A DNA stretch of 10,433 bases from Candidatus Saccharimonadota bacterium (GCA_028289095.1 JAQGGY010000059.1:1-10433); one strand, 5' to 3'. Counted from the first letter of the stretch, positions 1-6,302 are shown. The notes: a model not told the origin generated them from the letters alone. Made by a program: numbers and translations.

Positions 1-131
1 GAAGATACTAGCTTTGCTATCCAAAGTTTAGTTCCTATAGCATCTACGCAAGCCCTCCAAAAAAACCGTCGATCCTTGTGATCGGCCATTTTCTGAGATC
101 ATGTCGCAATAGGGCAATACACTAGCAGGCT

Positions 132-326
132 TTGATTTATTTCGGTGCTTTTAAAAATCATATGAGTCTTTTTCCAACACCTGATCCTACAGAGAAGTTA
201 AAAGAAAAGCTAAGCGCTTACAAAACGTCCAAGGGCACGATTAAATTTACACACGAACATCCACTTTCAAACGCGCTGATAGAAGAAATAGTACGCGCGC
301 GCATAGCGGATATCGCTGAAGGTTAA
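132..326 (+). pseudogene. 5'-truncated DUF1801/YdhG-type protein remnant
   Basis: The reading frame encodes the C-terminal half of a DUF1801 (YdhG/iron-chaperone-like) domain. I recognise the family's conserved strand IYFGAFKNHMSLFPTP, then the YKTSKGTIKF segment and the closing helix ending IVRARIADI. Family members are usually about 110-130 residues and begin with a helical half carrying an ISYGMPTF-like motif. Here only about 60 residues remain, and an in-frame TAG at 123-125 closes the frame just before the conserved part. The only starts are TTG at 132 or ATG at 162, and the latter would cut into the conserved motif. I could not reconstruct the missing half in any frame of bases 1-131. 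The stop overlaps that of the convergent transporter gene. It is most likely a decaying gene. A short expressed protein from ATG 162 is possible but less likely. Confidence 0.6.
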
Positions 327-634
327 GCAACGTCGACACTAACAAGAAGTCCAATAATCACCAAGCTATCGACGACAAGCCAGAGTATGTTCGTAATAAT
401 CATTGGTGCGATCTTGTGAATTAAACCGTATGCAAGAAATAGCGCCGAAAAGCACACAAAGCTTAGCCATGACCACAACGACACGCCCACGGTATGACCA
501 TTAAACACCTCGACGACTTGTGGTAATCCACTCAGTGGGTATAGAAATGCCGCCAAAATGATTATCTTATCAAAGAGCGTCAGATGCTTTTTATTTGCAA
601 GATGGGTGTGTATAACAGGATTTTGACGAGACAT
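323..634 (-). CDS. SemiSWEET-like PQ-loop membrane protein
   Basis: The product is 103 residues with three predicted membrane segments at about 24-43, 51-70 and 75-98, the size and topology of bacterial SemiSWEET half-transporters of the MtN3/PQ-loop superfamily. The signature LPQV lies in segment 1 (P38, Q39), followed by the family-typical GVSLWSW at the start of segment 2 and NILWLVVDS in segment 3. Known SemiSWEETs dimerise in the cytoplasmic membrane to form a sugar uniporter. A sugar substrate here is inferred only from the family. The N-terminal 22 residues are polar and rich in His and Lys. The ATG at 634 is preceded on the minus strand by AAGG about a dozen bases upstream, a weak ribosome site. 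The stop shares the TTAA at 323-326 with the convergent remnant. The antiporter gene is divergent across a 106-bp gap. Confidence 0.8.
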   Translation of the reverse strand: MSRQNPVIHTHLANKKHLTLFDKIIILAAFLYPLSGLPQVVEVFNGHTVGVSLWSWLSFVCFSALFLAYGLIHKIAPMIITNILWLVVDSLVIIGLLVSVDVA

Positions 635-726
635 ATTCTTACTACCTTACATTATTTTTTTAATTAGCACTAGCAGTACCATCCATAAACACTCATCACG
701 ATAGCGCTAAAATAATTCAAAACCTG

Positions 727-732
727 TATACT
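727..732 (+). promoter_or_regulatory. -10 box of antiporter gene, leaderless
   Basis: TATACT (5/6 match to TATAAT) lies eight bases before the ATG at 741. This puts the expected transcription start at or within a base or two of the start codon, and no Shine-Dalgarno sequence fits between them. No convincing -35 hexamer is present 16-18 bases upstream. A leaderless mRNA is inferred. Confidence 0.5.
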
Positions 733-740
733 ATTAAATA

Positions 741-2420
741 ATGCTCGACGATGTATTTACCCAACTTAGCCTCGTAATCGTTGCCGCCGGCGTGATATCG
801 ATTATTATGCGCATTCTAAAACAGCCGTTAATCATGGGATATATTATTACGGGTATCCTAGTTGGGCCTGCCTTTTTACATTTGATCCGCGAAAAAGGTG
901 CGTTTGAAACATTTAGTGAAATCGGTATCGCATTACTGTTATTTATTATCGGCCTAGAACTAAGTGTCACTGCAATCAAGCGACTAGGTAAGCCCGTCTT
1001 TATTACTGCCCTGGCACTGCTAGGGGTGATGGCGTCAATTGGGTATTTGCTTGGGACGGCGTTGGGTTTCACACCAATCGAAGCTATCCTGACAGGCTTG
1101 GCATTATTCTTTAGTAGTACGATTATTATCGCGAAAGTCCTAAGTGATAAAAAACAACTGTCGCGGCTGAATGGCCAGCTAGCGATTGGCGTTATCCTGG
1201 TTGATGATGTTATTGCGACGTTTGCGCTGCTATACGTCACCACTAACACGGGCGGCACATTAGACGCAGTCGATGTTGGCTTTTTGATCCTGAAAGGAAT
1301 TATGACGGCAGCCGTCTTAGTTTTACTGGGTGCAAAAATCCTGCCAAAATTCACTAAGTTTATCGCTTCGTCCCAAGAATTGCTGTTTATTTTTGCGCTT
1401 GCCTGGGGATTTGGTATCGCGACGCTTGTTCATGCGATTGGCTTTTCCGTCGAAGTCGGTGCACTATTTGCTGGTGTCACCCTCGCCCATTTACCATACG
1501 TCCATCAGATCGGCGCAAAATTAAAACCACTGCGCGATTTCTTTATCATCCTGTTCTTTATCAGCCTAGGTGAAAGTCTAGAACTGACTAACCTGGCATC
1601 AGCGATTGTACCTGCACTTATTCTGTCTGTAGTCACCTTACTTATCAAGCCATTAGTTGTTATGACCACCCTGGGACTACTACGCTACACCAAGCGCACA
1701 AGCTTTATGACTAGCATCAACTTGTCGCAGATTAGCGAATTTTCAATTATTCTAATCGTATTGGCGCATAGTGCCGGCATGGTCAGTTCGCAGCTAAGTG
1801 CAGTAATCACACTGGTTGCGATCATCACTATTGCCTCGTCAACCTACCTGATGAAATACGACGATGCGATATTCCGTAAATTAGAAAAGCACCTACATCT
1901 ATTCGAGCGCAGTGTTGTGAACGAATCTCAGCACCGGGCAAAAGCGTACCCGCTTGTATTGTTTGGTTTTTTGAACGGCGGTGATAAATTCCTAAAAACA
2001 TTCCATGCAATGCACCATCGTTTCGTTGTTGTTGATTACGATCCAGAAGTCATCGAAGAACTTGAACGTAAACATATCGAGTTCTTATACGGAGACGCGA
2101 CGGATCCCGAACTGCTTGCGGATATTGATTTTGAAAAAGCTAAACTTGTCGTGAACACTATTGCCGATCACTTCGTGAATGTTGCGCTGGTCCGTTACGT
2201 CCATCGTCACAATCCTGATGCGATTATGATTTGCTATTCGAATGATTATAACGAAGCGGCCGAACTGTATCGACTGGGCGCTAGCTACGTTATGTTGCCG
2301 CACTTTATCGGATCAGAACAGCTCAGTTCATTCATCCATACCCATGGCCTGAATAAACAAAGTTTTGACATCTATCGTAAAAAACATCTTGCTGATATAG
2401 ATAAAGACGGTTCGCTATAA
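741..2420 (+). CDS. CPA2 family cation:proton antiporter with RCK domain
   Basis: The 559-residue protein has an N-terminal membrane domain (about 1-372, 11-13 helices) and a cytosolic RCK/TrkA-N domain (about 403-530). Family marks in the membrane part include GLELS (71-75), SSTIIIAKVL (125-134), SVEVGALFAGVTLA (236-249) and ISEFSIIL (331-338). The ion-binding site reads LVDD (D155, D156). In CPA2 proteins a DD pair is typical of electrogenic Na+/H+ exchangers such as NapA, whereas KefB/KefC carry QD, so Na+ or K+ for H+ exchange is more likely than a glutathione-gated Kef system. In the RCK domain the beta2 acid is present (VVDYD, near 430-434), but the glycine-rich loop is degenerate (GFLNGG, 409-414). 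Nucleotide binding may therefore be altered. It sits in the cytoplasmic membrane for pH and cation balance. The ATG follows a -10 box directly. Confidence 0.88.
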   Translation: MLDDVFTQLSLVIVAAGVISIIMRILKQPLIMGYIITGILVGPAFLHLIREKGAFETFSEIGIALLLFIIGLELSVTAIKRLGKPVFITALALLGVMASIGYLLGTALGFTPIEAILTGLALFFSSTIIIAKVLSDKKQLSRLNGQLAIGVILVDDVIATFALLYVTTNTGGTLDAVDVGFLILKGIMTAAVLVLLGAKILPKFTKFIASSQELLFIFALAWGFGIATLVHAIGFSVEVGALFAGVTLAHLPYVHQIGAKLKPLRDFFIILFFISLGESLELTNLASAIVPALILSVVTLLIKPLVVMTTLGLLRYTKRTSFMTSINLSQISEFSIILIVLAHSAGMVSSQLSAVITLVAIITIASSTYLMKYDDAIFRKLEKHLHLFERSVVNESQHRAKAYPLVLFGFLNGGDKFLKTFHAMHHRFVVVDYDPEVIEELERKHIEFLYGDATDPELLADIDFEKAKLVVNTIADHFVNVALVRYVHRHNPDAIMICYSNDYNEAAELYRLGASYVMLPHFIGSEQLSSFIHTHGLNKQSFDIYRKKHLADIDKDGSL

Positions 2421-2454
2421 GTCACCGTTGGCAATAACTTCGATCCCTTACGGG

Positions 2455-2460
2455 TATAAT
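2455..2460 (+). promoter_or_regulatory. consensus -10 box before the hydrolase operon
   Basis: A perfect TATAAT sits 23 bases before the ATG at 2484, giving an expected start near 2467 and a leader of about 17 bases. The best -35 candidate, TTGGCA at 2428-2433, is 21 bases away, which is too far for a normal spacer. The box supports initiation at ATG 2484 rather than at GTG 2596, and so bears on the frame problem of the first hydrolase gene. Confidence 0.5.
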
Positions 2461-2483
2461 AAATATATATCTCCTATTCATTA

Positions 2484-2595
2484 ATGTCACTCGACAGAAA
2501 AGAGCCATGCCATAGAAAAAACATCAATACAATTAAACCGACATACGATTCACGAACGAGTCTTTGCTACGAGTAGCAAAACGTCCGTCGTTCTT
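2484..2595 (+). other. N-terminal coding part of hydrolase, start out of frame
   Basis: The frame of the downstream hydrolase stays open back to a TAA at 2482-2484. It encodes a hydrolase-like N-terminus, IQLNRHTIHERVF then KTSVVLV running straight into the HG oxyanion motif. No ATG, GTG or TTG occurs in that frame between 2485 and 2595. The only well-placed ATG, at 2484 just behind the TATAAT box, is in another frame and hits a TAG after about 30 codons. A one-base shift at the six-A run 2516-2521 would join the ATG 2484 frame (MSLDRKEPCHRK) to the hydrolase frame. Explanations are an assembly or sequencing error, a real frameshift mutation, programmed slippage, or a rare ATA/ATT start. Confidence 0.55.
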
Positions 2596-3246
2596 GTGCA
2601 TGGACTCGGCGTATCTGGTGAATACTACCTTCCATTCGCCGAAGAAGTTAATGATTTTTATGATGTCTATATTATCGACTTGCCTGGATATGGCAACACG
2701 CCAAAGCCCGATCAGCCATTAACCATCAAAGAGTTATCTATTGTATTACATGCGTATATAGCCCAAAAAAAGCTATCAAACGTTATCGTTGTTGGCCAAT
2801 CAATGGGCTGCCAAATTATCGCACATGCGGTCGCCGATAATCCTACACCTTTTAGTAAAATGATTCTTTTGGCGCCGACAGTAAACAAGAATGAACGACG
2901 CTTTTTCATTCAGTCATTCCGGTTACTGCAGGATGCGCTACGTGAACCACCCAGTGCGACACTGCTCGTCATGCGCGACTATATCCGCATGGGTATACGG
3001 CGTTACCTATTTACTACCAAAAATATGATCGCAGACCATATTGAAAAAACCCTGGCGCACTGTCAGATACCTGTACTTATCGTTTACGGAAAAAATGACA
3101 AGATCGTCCCTGCAGATTGGGTAAATTACTTAACGAAGAACAACCCTAACTGTACGTCAGTTGCAGTTTCAAATGCACCCCACTTGTTGCATTATAAAAA
3201 ACCTCAGGAGCTTATTGAAATATGCCGGCGTTTTATCGAAAACTAA
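2596..3246 (+). CDS. alpha/beta hydrolase (first of two)
   Basis: This is the frame-intact part of an alpha/beta-fold serine hydrolase, 216 residues from GTG 2596. HGLG (2-5) is the oxyanion-hole HG motif. GQSMG (67-71) is the nucleophile elbow with Ser69, GKNDKIVP (165-172) supplies Asp168, and APHLLHYKKP supplies His196. A helical cap of about 60 residues lies between the elbow region and Asp168. The layout resembles small epoxide-hydrolase or meta-cleavage-product-hydrolase-like esterases. The substrate cannot be read from sequence. GTG 2596 is only a formal start, because it would remove the first beta strands, which are encoded immediately upstream in the same frame. If the frameshift is real and uncorrected, the gene is inactive. 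The last 25 bases overlap the next hydrolase gene, which points to one transcript with coupled translation. Confidence 0.72.
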   Translation: MHGLGVSGEYYLPFAEEVNDFYDVYIIDLPGYGNTPKPDQPLTIKELSIVLHAYIAQKKLSNVIVVGQSMGCQIIAHAVADNPTPFSKMILLAPTVNKNERRFFIQSFRLLQDALREPPSATLLVMRDYIRMGIRRYLFTTKNMIADHIEKTLAHCQIPVLIVYGKNDKIVPADWVNYLTKNNPNCTSVAVSNAPHLLHYKKPQELIEICRRFIEN

Positions 3247-3932
3247 AATCTTTACTGGCCATTCAGCTTTTCTGGTCACTTGATTATGCCTATTTATTTA
3301 GAAAGCAGCTGTTCGGTGCGATTGCCTGCTCAAAACCCGAGCGATATAGAAAAGCCAATACGAACAACCCGTCTATTATTTTGATTCCAGGTATATACGA
3401 GCGTTGGCAATTTATGAAGCCCGTCGCTACTTTATTGTATCGCCATAACTACGATGTACATGTCATTGAAGGCCTAGGATACAACCGGCATAGCGTCGAG
3501 GATATGGCAGAAATAGTCAGGACATATATTGAATCCGGTGAGTTAAAAGCGTACGTGTTAATTGCGCACAGTAAAGGCGGGTTGATAGGTAAATATCTAT
3601 TAGCAAATTACAATGCGGATCATAAAATAAAAAAACTGATCGCACTAAACACACCGTTTTCGGGTTCGCGATATGCCTATTTATTTTTATTAATTAAATC
3701 CTTACGAATGTTTATTCCTAATTCATCCATATTAAAATCATTATCAAAAAATCAGTCCGTCAACCAATCTATCGTATCGATTTATGGCAAATTCGACCCG
3801 CATATTCCTGGCGGCAGCAGGCTGGAAGGCGCAAAAAATATCCAGTTAGATACTCATGGCCATTTCAGGATCATGAACGATCGAGTTGTTCATCAAGCCA
3901 TACTCAAAGAACTTGAACAAATTGATAATTAG
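3222..3932 (+). CDS. alpha/beta hydrolase, lipase-like (second of two)
   Basis: This 236-residue alpha/beta hydrolase differs clearly from its neighbour. IPGIYERW (55-62) replaces the HG motif. The nucleophile elbow is AHSKGG (115-120) with Ser117, as in lipase/acyltransferase-like proteins. NTPFSGS (143-149) is the typical stretch after the elbow in triacylglycerol-lipase-like enzymes. Asp192 sits in IYGKFDPHIP, and the catalytic His is 212 or 214 in THGHF. The first 35 residues are hydrophobic and aromatic without a clear signal peptidase site and may lie on the membrane. Action on lipid esters is inferred from the family. The ATG at 3222 is supported by AGGAG at 3206-3210, 11 bases upstream and inside the preceding gene. 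The 25-bp overlap suggests co-expression of the two enzymes. Confidence 0.8.
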   Translation: MPAFYRKLKSLLAIQLFWSLDYAYLFRKQLFGAIACSKPERYRKANTNNPSIILIPGIYERWQFMKPVATLLYRHNYDVHVIEGLGYNRHSVEDMAEIVRTYIESGELKAYVLIAHSKGGLIGKYLLANYNADHKIKKLIALNTPFSGSRYAYLFLLIKSLRMFIPNSSILKSLSKNQSVNQSIVSIYGKFDPHIPGGSRLEGAKNIQLDTHGHFRIMNDRVVHQAILKELEQIDN

Positions 3933-3957
3933 CCAAAGCGACCTCATTAAGCACCAA

Positions 3958-3974
3958 GATATACTTCGTATATC
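3958..3974 (+). terminator. small hairpin after the hydrolase operon
   Basis: GATATA-CTTCG-TATATC forms a perfect 6-bp stem with a 5-base loop, 25 bases after the stop at 3932. No T-run follows, so it would be a weak terminator at best. It could instead protect the 3' end of the mRNA. Confidence 0.3.
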
Positions 3975-3986
3975 ACAGTGGCTAAT

Positions 3987-4018
3987 GCCCGGGATCGTAT
4001 CATCATACAACCCCGGGC
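3987..4018 (-). terminator. hairpin downstream of aquaporin gene
   Basis: Arms 3987-4000 and 4005-4018 enclose a 4-base loop. Read on the minus strand, the RNA stem is 14 bp and continuous, because its two imperfect positions are G.U and U.G wobbles. On the plus strand the same positions are A.C mismatches. This asymmetry argues that the structure serves the aquaporin transcript, whose stop lies nine bases before it. The GC-rich outer stem GCCCGGG fits a terminator, but no U-run follows. Confidence 0.5.
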
Positions 4019-4026
4019 GGTTCGAC

Positions 4027-4803
4027 TTATTCGACTGAGTCGGGCTTTTGGGCATTTGCCAGAAACTTGCCATAGAAGAACGAAGCCACAATGCCACCAA
4101 CGATCGGCGCAAGTAGATAGGCCCACCAGAATTCCGGATAAATACCCGAAACGATCATCGGACCAAGCGCGCGCGCCGGGTTAACACCCCCTCCAGTGAG
4201 ATGCGCAGCAAAGAAAACAGCTACGGTCAGTGCGGCGCCGGCTGCCAAGGGAACGACCGATGGGGGCACGCGATCGCTCGTCGTAACTGCGGTAATCACA
4301 CACACGAACAAAAAAGTGATAAAGGCTTCCACCAACAAAAGGTCCCATATATCGACACCTGCGGCGGGCTCTGGTATGCCAAGCTTTGCAATCGTGAGCG
4401 CTTCATCGTTATTGAATACTTTGACAAGCCAGCTACCAGCAGCGGCGCCGGCCATCTGGCTGACGATGTATAGCGGCACATATCCCCAGGGCAAATTTTT
4501 AGTCACAGCCATACCCAGCGTAATTGCCGGGTTTAAGTGCGCTCCGCTGATATGGCCTAACATACAAACCATTGCCATTAACGCAATGCCAAAAACAAGC
4601 GCAACCATAAAGCCGCCGATCACCGAAAATAATGGCATCAGCGAACTAAGCGAATATTCAAGTTTTTCCAGCGCCACTTTCAGGGTGATGTCTGCGGTTA
4701 TTCCAGCGGCGGTCAAAACTAATGTACCCCAGAATTCTGCAACGCCGGCGCGCAATTTATTTTCATCAGTATCACTTTCATAAAGCTCACTTGGCATGAT
4801 CAT
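4027..4803 (-). CDS. MIP family aquaporin/glycerol facilitator
   Basis: The product is 258 residues with six membrane helices plus two half-helices. The two NPA boxes are in HISGAHLNPAITLG (N91) and GGGVNPARALGP (N208, with the selectivity Arg211). A polar N-terminus of about 18 residues precedes helix 1. Aligned by spacing to E. coli AqpZ (F43, H174, T183, R189), the filter would be F71, V196, G205 and R211. The water-selective His is replaced by Val and the LE1 position is Gly, so a pore wider than AqpZ, possibly passing small neutral solutes, is plausible. That is inference. The start is ATG 4803 or the second ATG at 4797, with GGGA just upstream better spaced for the second. It has its own promoter (-35 at 4903-4908) and a hairpin behind the stop. 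It is convergent with the hydrolases. Confidence 0.92.
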   Translation of the reverse strand: MIMPSELYESDTDENKLRAGVAEFWGTLVLTAAGITADITLKVALEKLEYSLSSLMPLFSVIGGFMVALVFGIALMAMVCMLGHISGAHLNPAITLGMAVTKNLPWGYVPLYIVSQMAGAAAGSWLVKVFNNDEALTIAKLGIPEPAAGVDIWDLLLVEAFITFLFVCVITAVTTSDRVPPSVVPLAAGAALTVAVFFAAHLTGGGVNPARALGPMIVSGIYPEFWWAYLLAPIVGGIVASFFYGKFLANAQKPDSVE

Positions 4804-4879
4804 TCCCGCTTTCGCTCAGTCGAATTTTTCATGTACAGACCTTCCCTGCGCGCAGTAAACGCGTAAAGATCCTACTTCT

Positions 4880-4908
4880 ATTGAACAACTACATTTACAC
4901 TCTGTCAA
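4880..4908 (-). promoter_or_regulatory. promoter of aquaporin gene
   Basis: On the minus strand a perfect -35 TTGACA (4903-4908) is followed after exactly 17 bases by TTCAAT (4880-4885, 4/6 match to TATAAT). The expected start near 4873 gives a leader of about 70 bases, unusually long for this window. The remaining intergenic bases (4909-4988) show no gene. They hold only a short GTTTA...TAAAC inverted pair around 4926-4946 of unknown meaning. Confidence 0.55.
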
Positions 4909-4988
4909 TCAGATGGATTACCGACGTTTAGAGTTTATTCTGTAAACTAATAAGCCCGGCAGGAAGCAAATTCAAAACTGCAAGGCTA

Positions 4989-5030
4989 CCAAGAAAAATA
5001 GGCTAGCTTTCGCTAACCTATTTTTCTTGG
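4989..5030 (-). terminator. strong terminator of tRNA-Arg
   Basis: Arms 4989-5007 and 5012-5030 form a 19-bp stem. On the minus strand the loop is GAAA and the single non-Watson-Crick pair is a U.G wobble; on the plus strand that position is a C.A mismatch. The 3' arm carries a run of five U. Strand bias and position identify it as the intrinsic terminator of the tRNA gene. Its first three stem bases are the encoded CCA of the tRNA. Confidence 0.85.
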
Positions 5031-5104
5031 TACACCCGGCAAGATTCGAACTTGCGACACCTGGTTCCGAAGACCAGTGCTCTAATCCGCTGAGCTACGG
5101 GTGC
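5028..5104 (-). tRNA. tRNA-Arg, anticodon UCG
   Basis: Read on the minus strand it folds as a complete cloverleaf. The acceptor is GCACCCG with CGGGTGT (G1.U72 wobble), the D arm is GCTC/GAGC, and the anticodon stem CTGGT/ACCAG holds the loop CTTCGGA. The variable loop is GTGTC, and the T arm GCAAG/CTTGC holds the loop TTCGAAT. The anticodon TCG decodes CGA and, by wobble, other CGN arginine codons. The discriminator is A (5031) and CCA is encoded (5028-5030). The CCA is also the start of the terminator stem. Pieces of this gene recur just upstream, at 5206-5223 (direct) and 5162-5173 (inverted). CATAAT at 5109-5114 could be a -10 box but lies too close to the tRNA 5' end for normal initiation. 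Confidence 0.95.
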
Positions 5105-5223
5105 GTGTATTATGATTGATCGTGAAAGGTGCTTTACTGAGCCTGTTCTTTTTCCTGGCTAGGATTAGAGCACGTGCTCGATTATTACTTACGGCTACGC
5201 CTTGGCCGCTGAGCTACGGGTGC
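5087..5223. repeat. 18-bp direct repeat of the tRNA-Arg 5' end
   Basis: The 18 bases at 5087-5104, which form the acceptor 5' strand and the start of the D arm of the tRNA, recur exactly at 5206-5223 in the same orientation. The period is 119 bp. The outer copy is not followed by a tRNA fold. The 101 bp between the copies hold no ORF of note. The arrangement resembles att-like duplications or a partial tandem duplication of the tRNA gene. Confidence 0.85.
5162..5173 (+). repeat. inverted 12-bp copy of the tRNA D-arm
   Basis: GGATTAGAGCAC on the plus strand equals tRNA-Arg minus-strand sequence (5077-5088), so it is an inverted copy. Together with the following bases it forms the perfect 12-bp palindrome GAGCACGTGCTC (5168-5179). 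In a minus-strand transcript running through to the tRNA, this copy would be complementary to the tRNA D-arm. Confidence 0.75.
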
Positions 5224-5233
5224 CGTAGGGGTA

Positions 5234-5242
5234 ATTATAGCA
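5234..5242 (-). promoter_or_regulatory. extended -10 promoter facing the tRNA-Arg
   Basis: On the minus strand TGCTATAAT is a perfect extended -10 element, ten bases before the outer copy of the tRNA 5' end at 5223. Initiation is expected near 5228. The distance is what one expects for a tRNA gene starting at 5223, which suggests this was, and perhaps still is, the tRNA promoter. It lies back to back with the murB promoter. Confidence 0.5.
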
Positions 5243-5261
5243 TATTTACCTAGTTATGGGC

Positions 5262-5267
5262 TATAAT
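5262..5267 (+). promoter_or_regulatory. -10 box of murB, leaderless
   Basis: A perfect TATAAT ends eight bases before the murB ATG at 5276. Transcription would start at or next to the A of the start codon, leaving no room for a ribosome site. No good -35 is seen at normal spacing. Confidence 0.55.
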
Positions 5268-5275
5268 CAAGCTAC

Positions 5276-6295
5276 ATGGAAATCCACACTAACATCCCGC
5301 TTAAAAATTATACGACGATGCGTCTTGGTGGCAATGCACGCTTTATGGCCGACGCGCATACGGCTGATGAAATTGCCGAACTAGCCCGCAACACAAAAGC
5401 ACAAAGTATACCGTTGTTTATACTAGGCGGTGGCAGCAATACAATCGTACATGACGAAGGCTTTGCCGGCATGGTCGTCCGTAACCGTATCGCTGGGTTT
5501 GAAGTAATCGCCGACGACGCCCGTACAATCCAAATCCGCATTGGTGCGGGTGAAAATTGGGATGAAGTCGTAAAACGCACTGTCGATATGAACCTGACCG
5601 GTATTGAAGCGATGTCCGCAATTCCTGGAACGGCTGGTGCAGCGCCGATTCAAAATGTTGGCGCCTATGGCCAAGAAATCGCCGACAGCCTGATATCTTT
5701 AGAAGCTTACGACACGGAAACCGACAGATTTGTCACATTGCAAAACGAAGAATGTGGCTTTTCGTATCGTCACAGTATCTTTCGTGGCGCAGCATCTGGC
5801 CGATATGTCGTCATTTTTATTACGTTACAGTTATATAAAGAAGCTCCGCAACCACCGTTCTATAAAGCAATTGAGGATTATTTTGCCGCCAACAATATAA
5901 CAATGTTTACGCCGCAAATTATTCGTGACGCTGTCATTAAAATTCGTGCCGACAAATTACCCGACCCAACGGTCATGCCAAATACAGGTTCATTCTTTAA
6001 AAACGCACTCATCGAAGATTGGCAATTAGCCGAATTGAAAAAAGAATACCCCGACATGCCAAGTTATGATATGCCTGATGGTAATTTTAAAATCCCGACT
6101 GGCTGGCTGATTGAACAAACTGGTTTAAAGGGCAAAACGCTACACGGTATGCGCGTACATGATAAAAATGCGTTGGTGCTAATAAATGAGTCTGCCACAA
6201 GTTATCAGGATCTAGCAGCTGCACGTGACGAAATTAGCGGTGCGGTACGTGACCAGTTTCGCATTACGATCGAACAAGAGCCCCTGGAAATCTAA
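5276..6295 (+). CDS. murB: UDP-N-acetylenolpyruvoylglucosamine reductase MurB
   Basis: MurB is the cytosolic flavoenzyme that uses NADPH to reduce UDP-GlcNAc-enolpyruvate to UDP-MurNAc, the second committed step of peptidoglycan synthesis. At 339 residues it matches the longer, E. coli-like type I form. The FAD-binding part starts with NTTMRLGG-like NYTTMRLGG (11-19), then PLFILGGGSN (46-55) and IPGTAGAAPIQNVGAYGQE (116-134). The active-site Arg is in SYRHSIFRG (R165), and the Ser that donates a proton to the flavin substrate intermediate is in NTGSFFKN (S239). The conserved Glu near the end lies in IEQEP (E334 or E336). IPTGWLIEQTGLKG (273-286) is also typical. It appears complete. The start is fixed by the preceding TATAAT and by the usual family N-terminus. 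Forty-three bases separate it from the pilin operon. Confidence 0.96.
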   Translation: MEIHTNIPLKNYTTMRLGGNARFMADAHTADEIAELARNTKAQSIPLFILGGGSNTIVHDEGFAGMVVRNRIAGFEVIADDARTIQIRIGAGENWDEVVKRTVDMNLTGIEAMSAIPGTAGAAPIQNVGAYGQEIADSLISLEAYDTETDRFVTLQNEECGFSYRHSIFRGAASGRYVVIFITLQLYKEAPQPPFYKAIEDYFAANNITMFTPQIIRDAVIKIRADKLPDPTVMPNTGSFFKNALIEDWQLAELKKEYPDMPSYDMPDGNFKIPTGWLIEQTGLKGKTLHGMRVHDKNALVLINESATSYQDLAAARDEISGAVRDQFRITIEQEPLEI

Positions 6296-6302
6296 AAAAG
6301 TC

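Noticed and set aside
1..150. Short minus-strand frame of about 40 codons at the window start
   Set aside because: It has no homology I recognise and no clear start signal, and it runs into the conserved part of the DUF1801 remnant on the other strand.
734..1354. 206-codon open frame on the minus strand over the antiporter gene
   Set aside because: It is antisense to strongly conserved antiporter sequence, its protein is low in complexity with many Ser, Ile and Thr and no domain marks, and it looks like a mirror of the plus-strand codon pattern.
2428..2460. TTGGCA with TATAAT as a full sigma-70 promoter
   Set aside because: The 21-base spacer is outside the usable range; only the -10 box is retained.
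2596..2598. GTG as the true start of the first hydrolase
   Set aside because: It would begin the protein at the oxyanion HG motif, deleting beta strands that are plainly encoded directly upstream in the same frame.
4196..4783. 195-codon plus-strand frame over the aquaporin gene
   Set aside because: The minus-strand frame has both NPA boxes and full family length; the plus-strand protein is Ala/Thr/Ser-rich with no recognisable motif.
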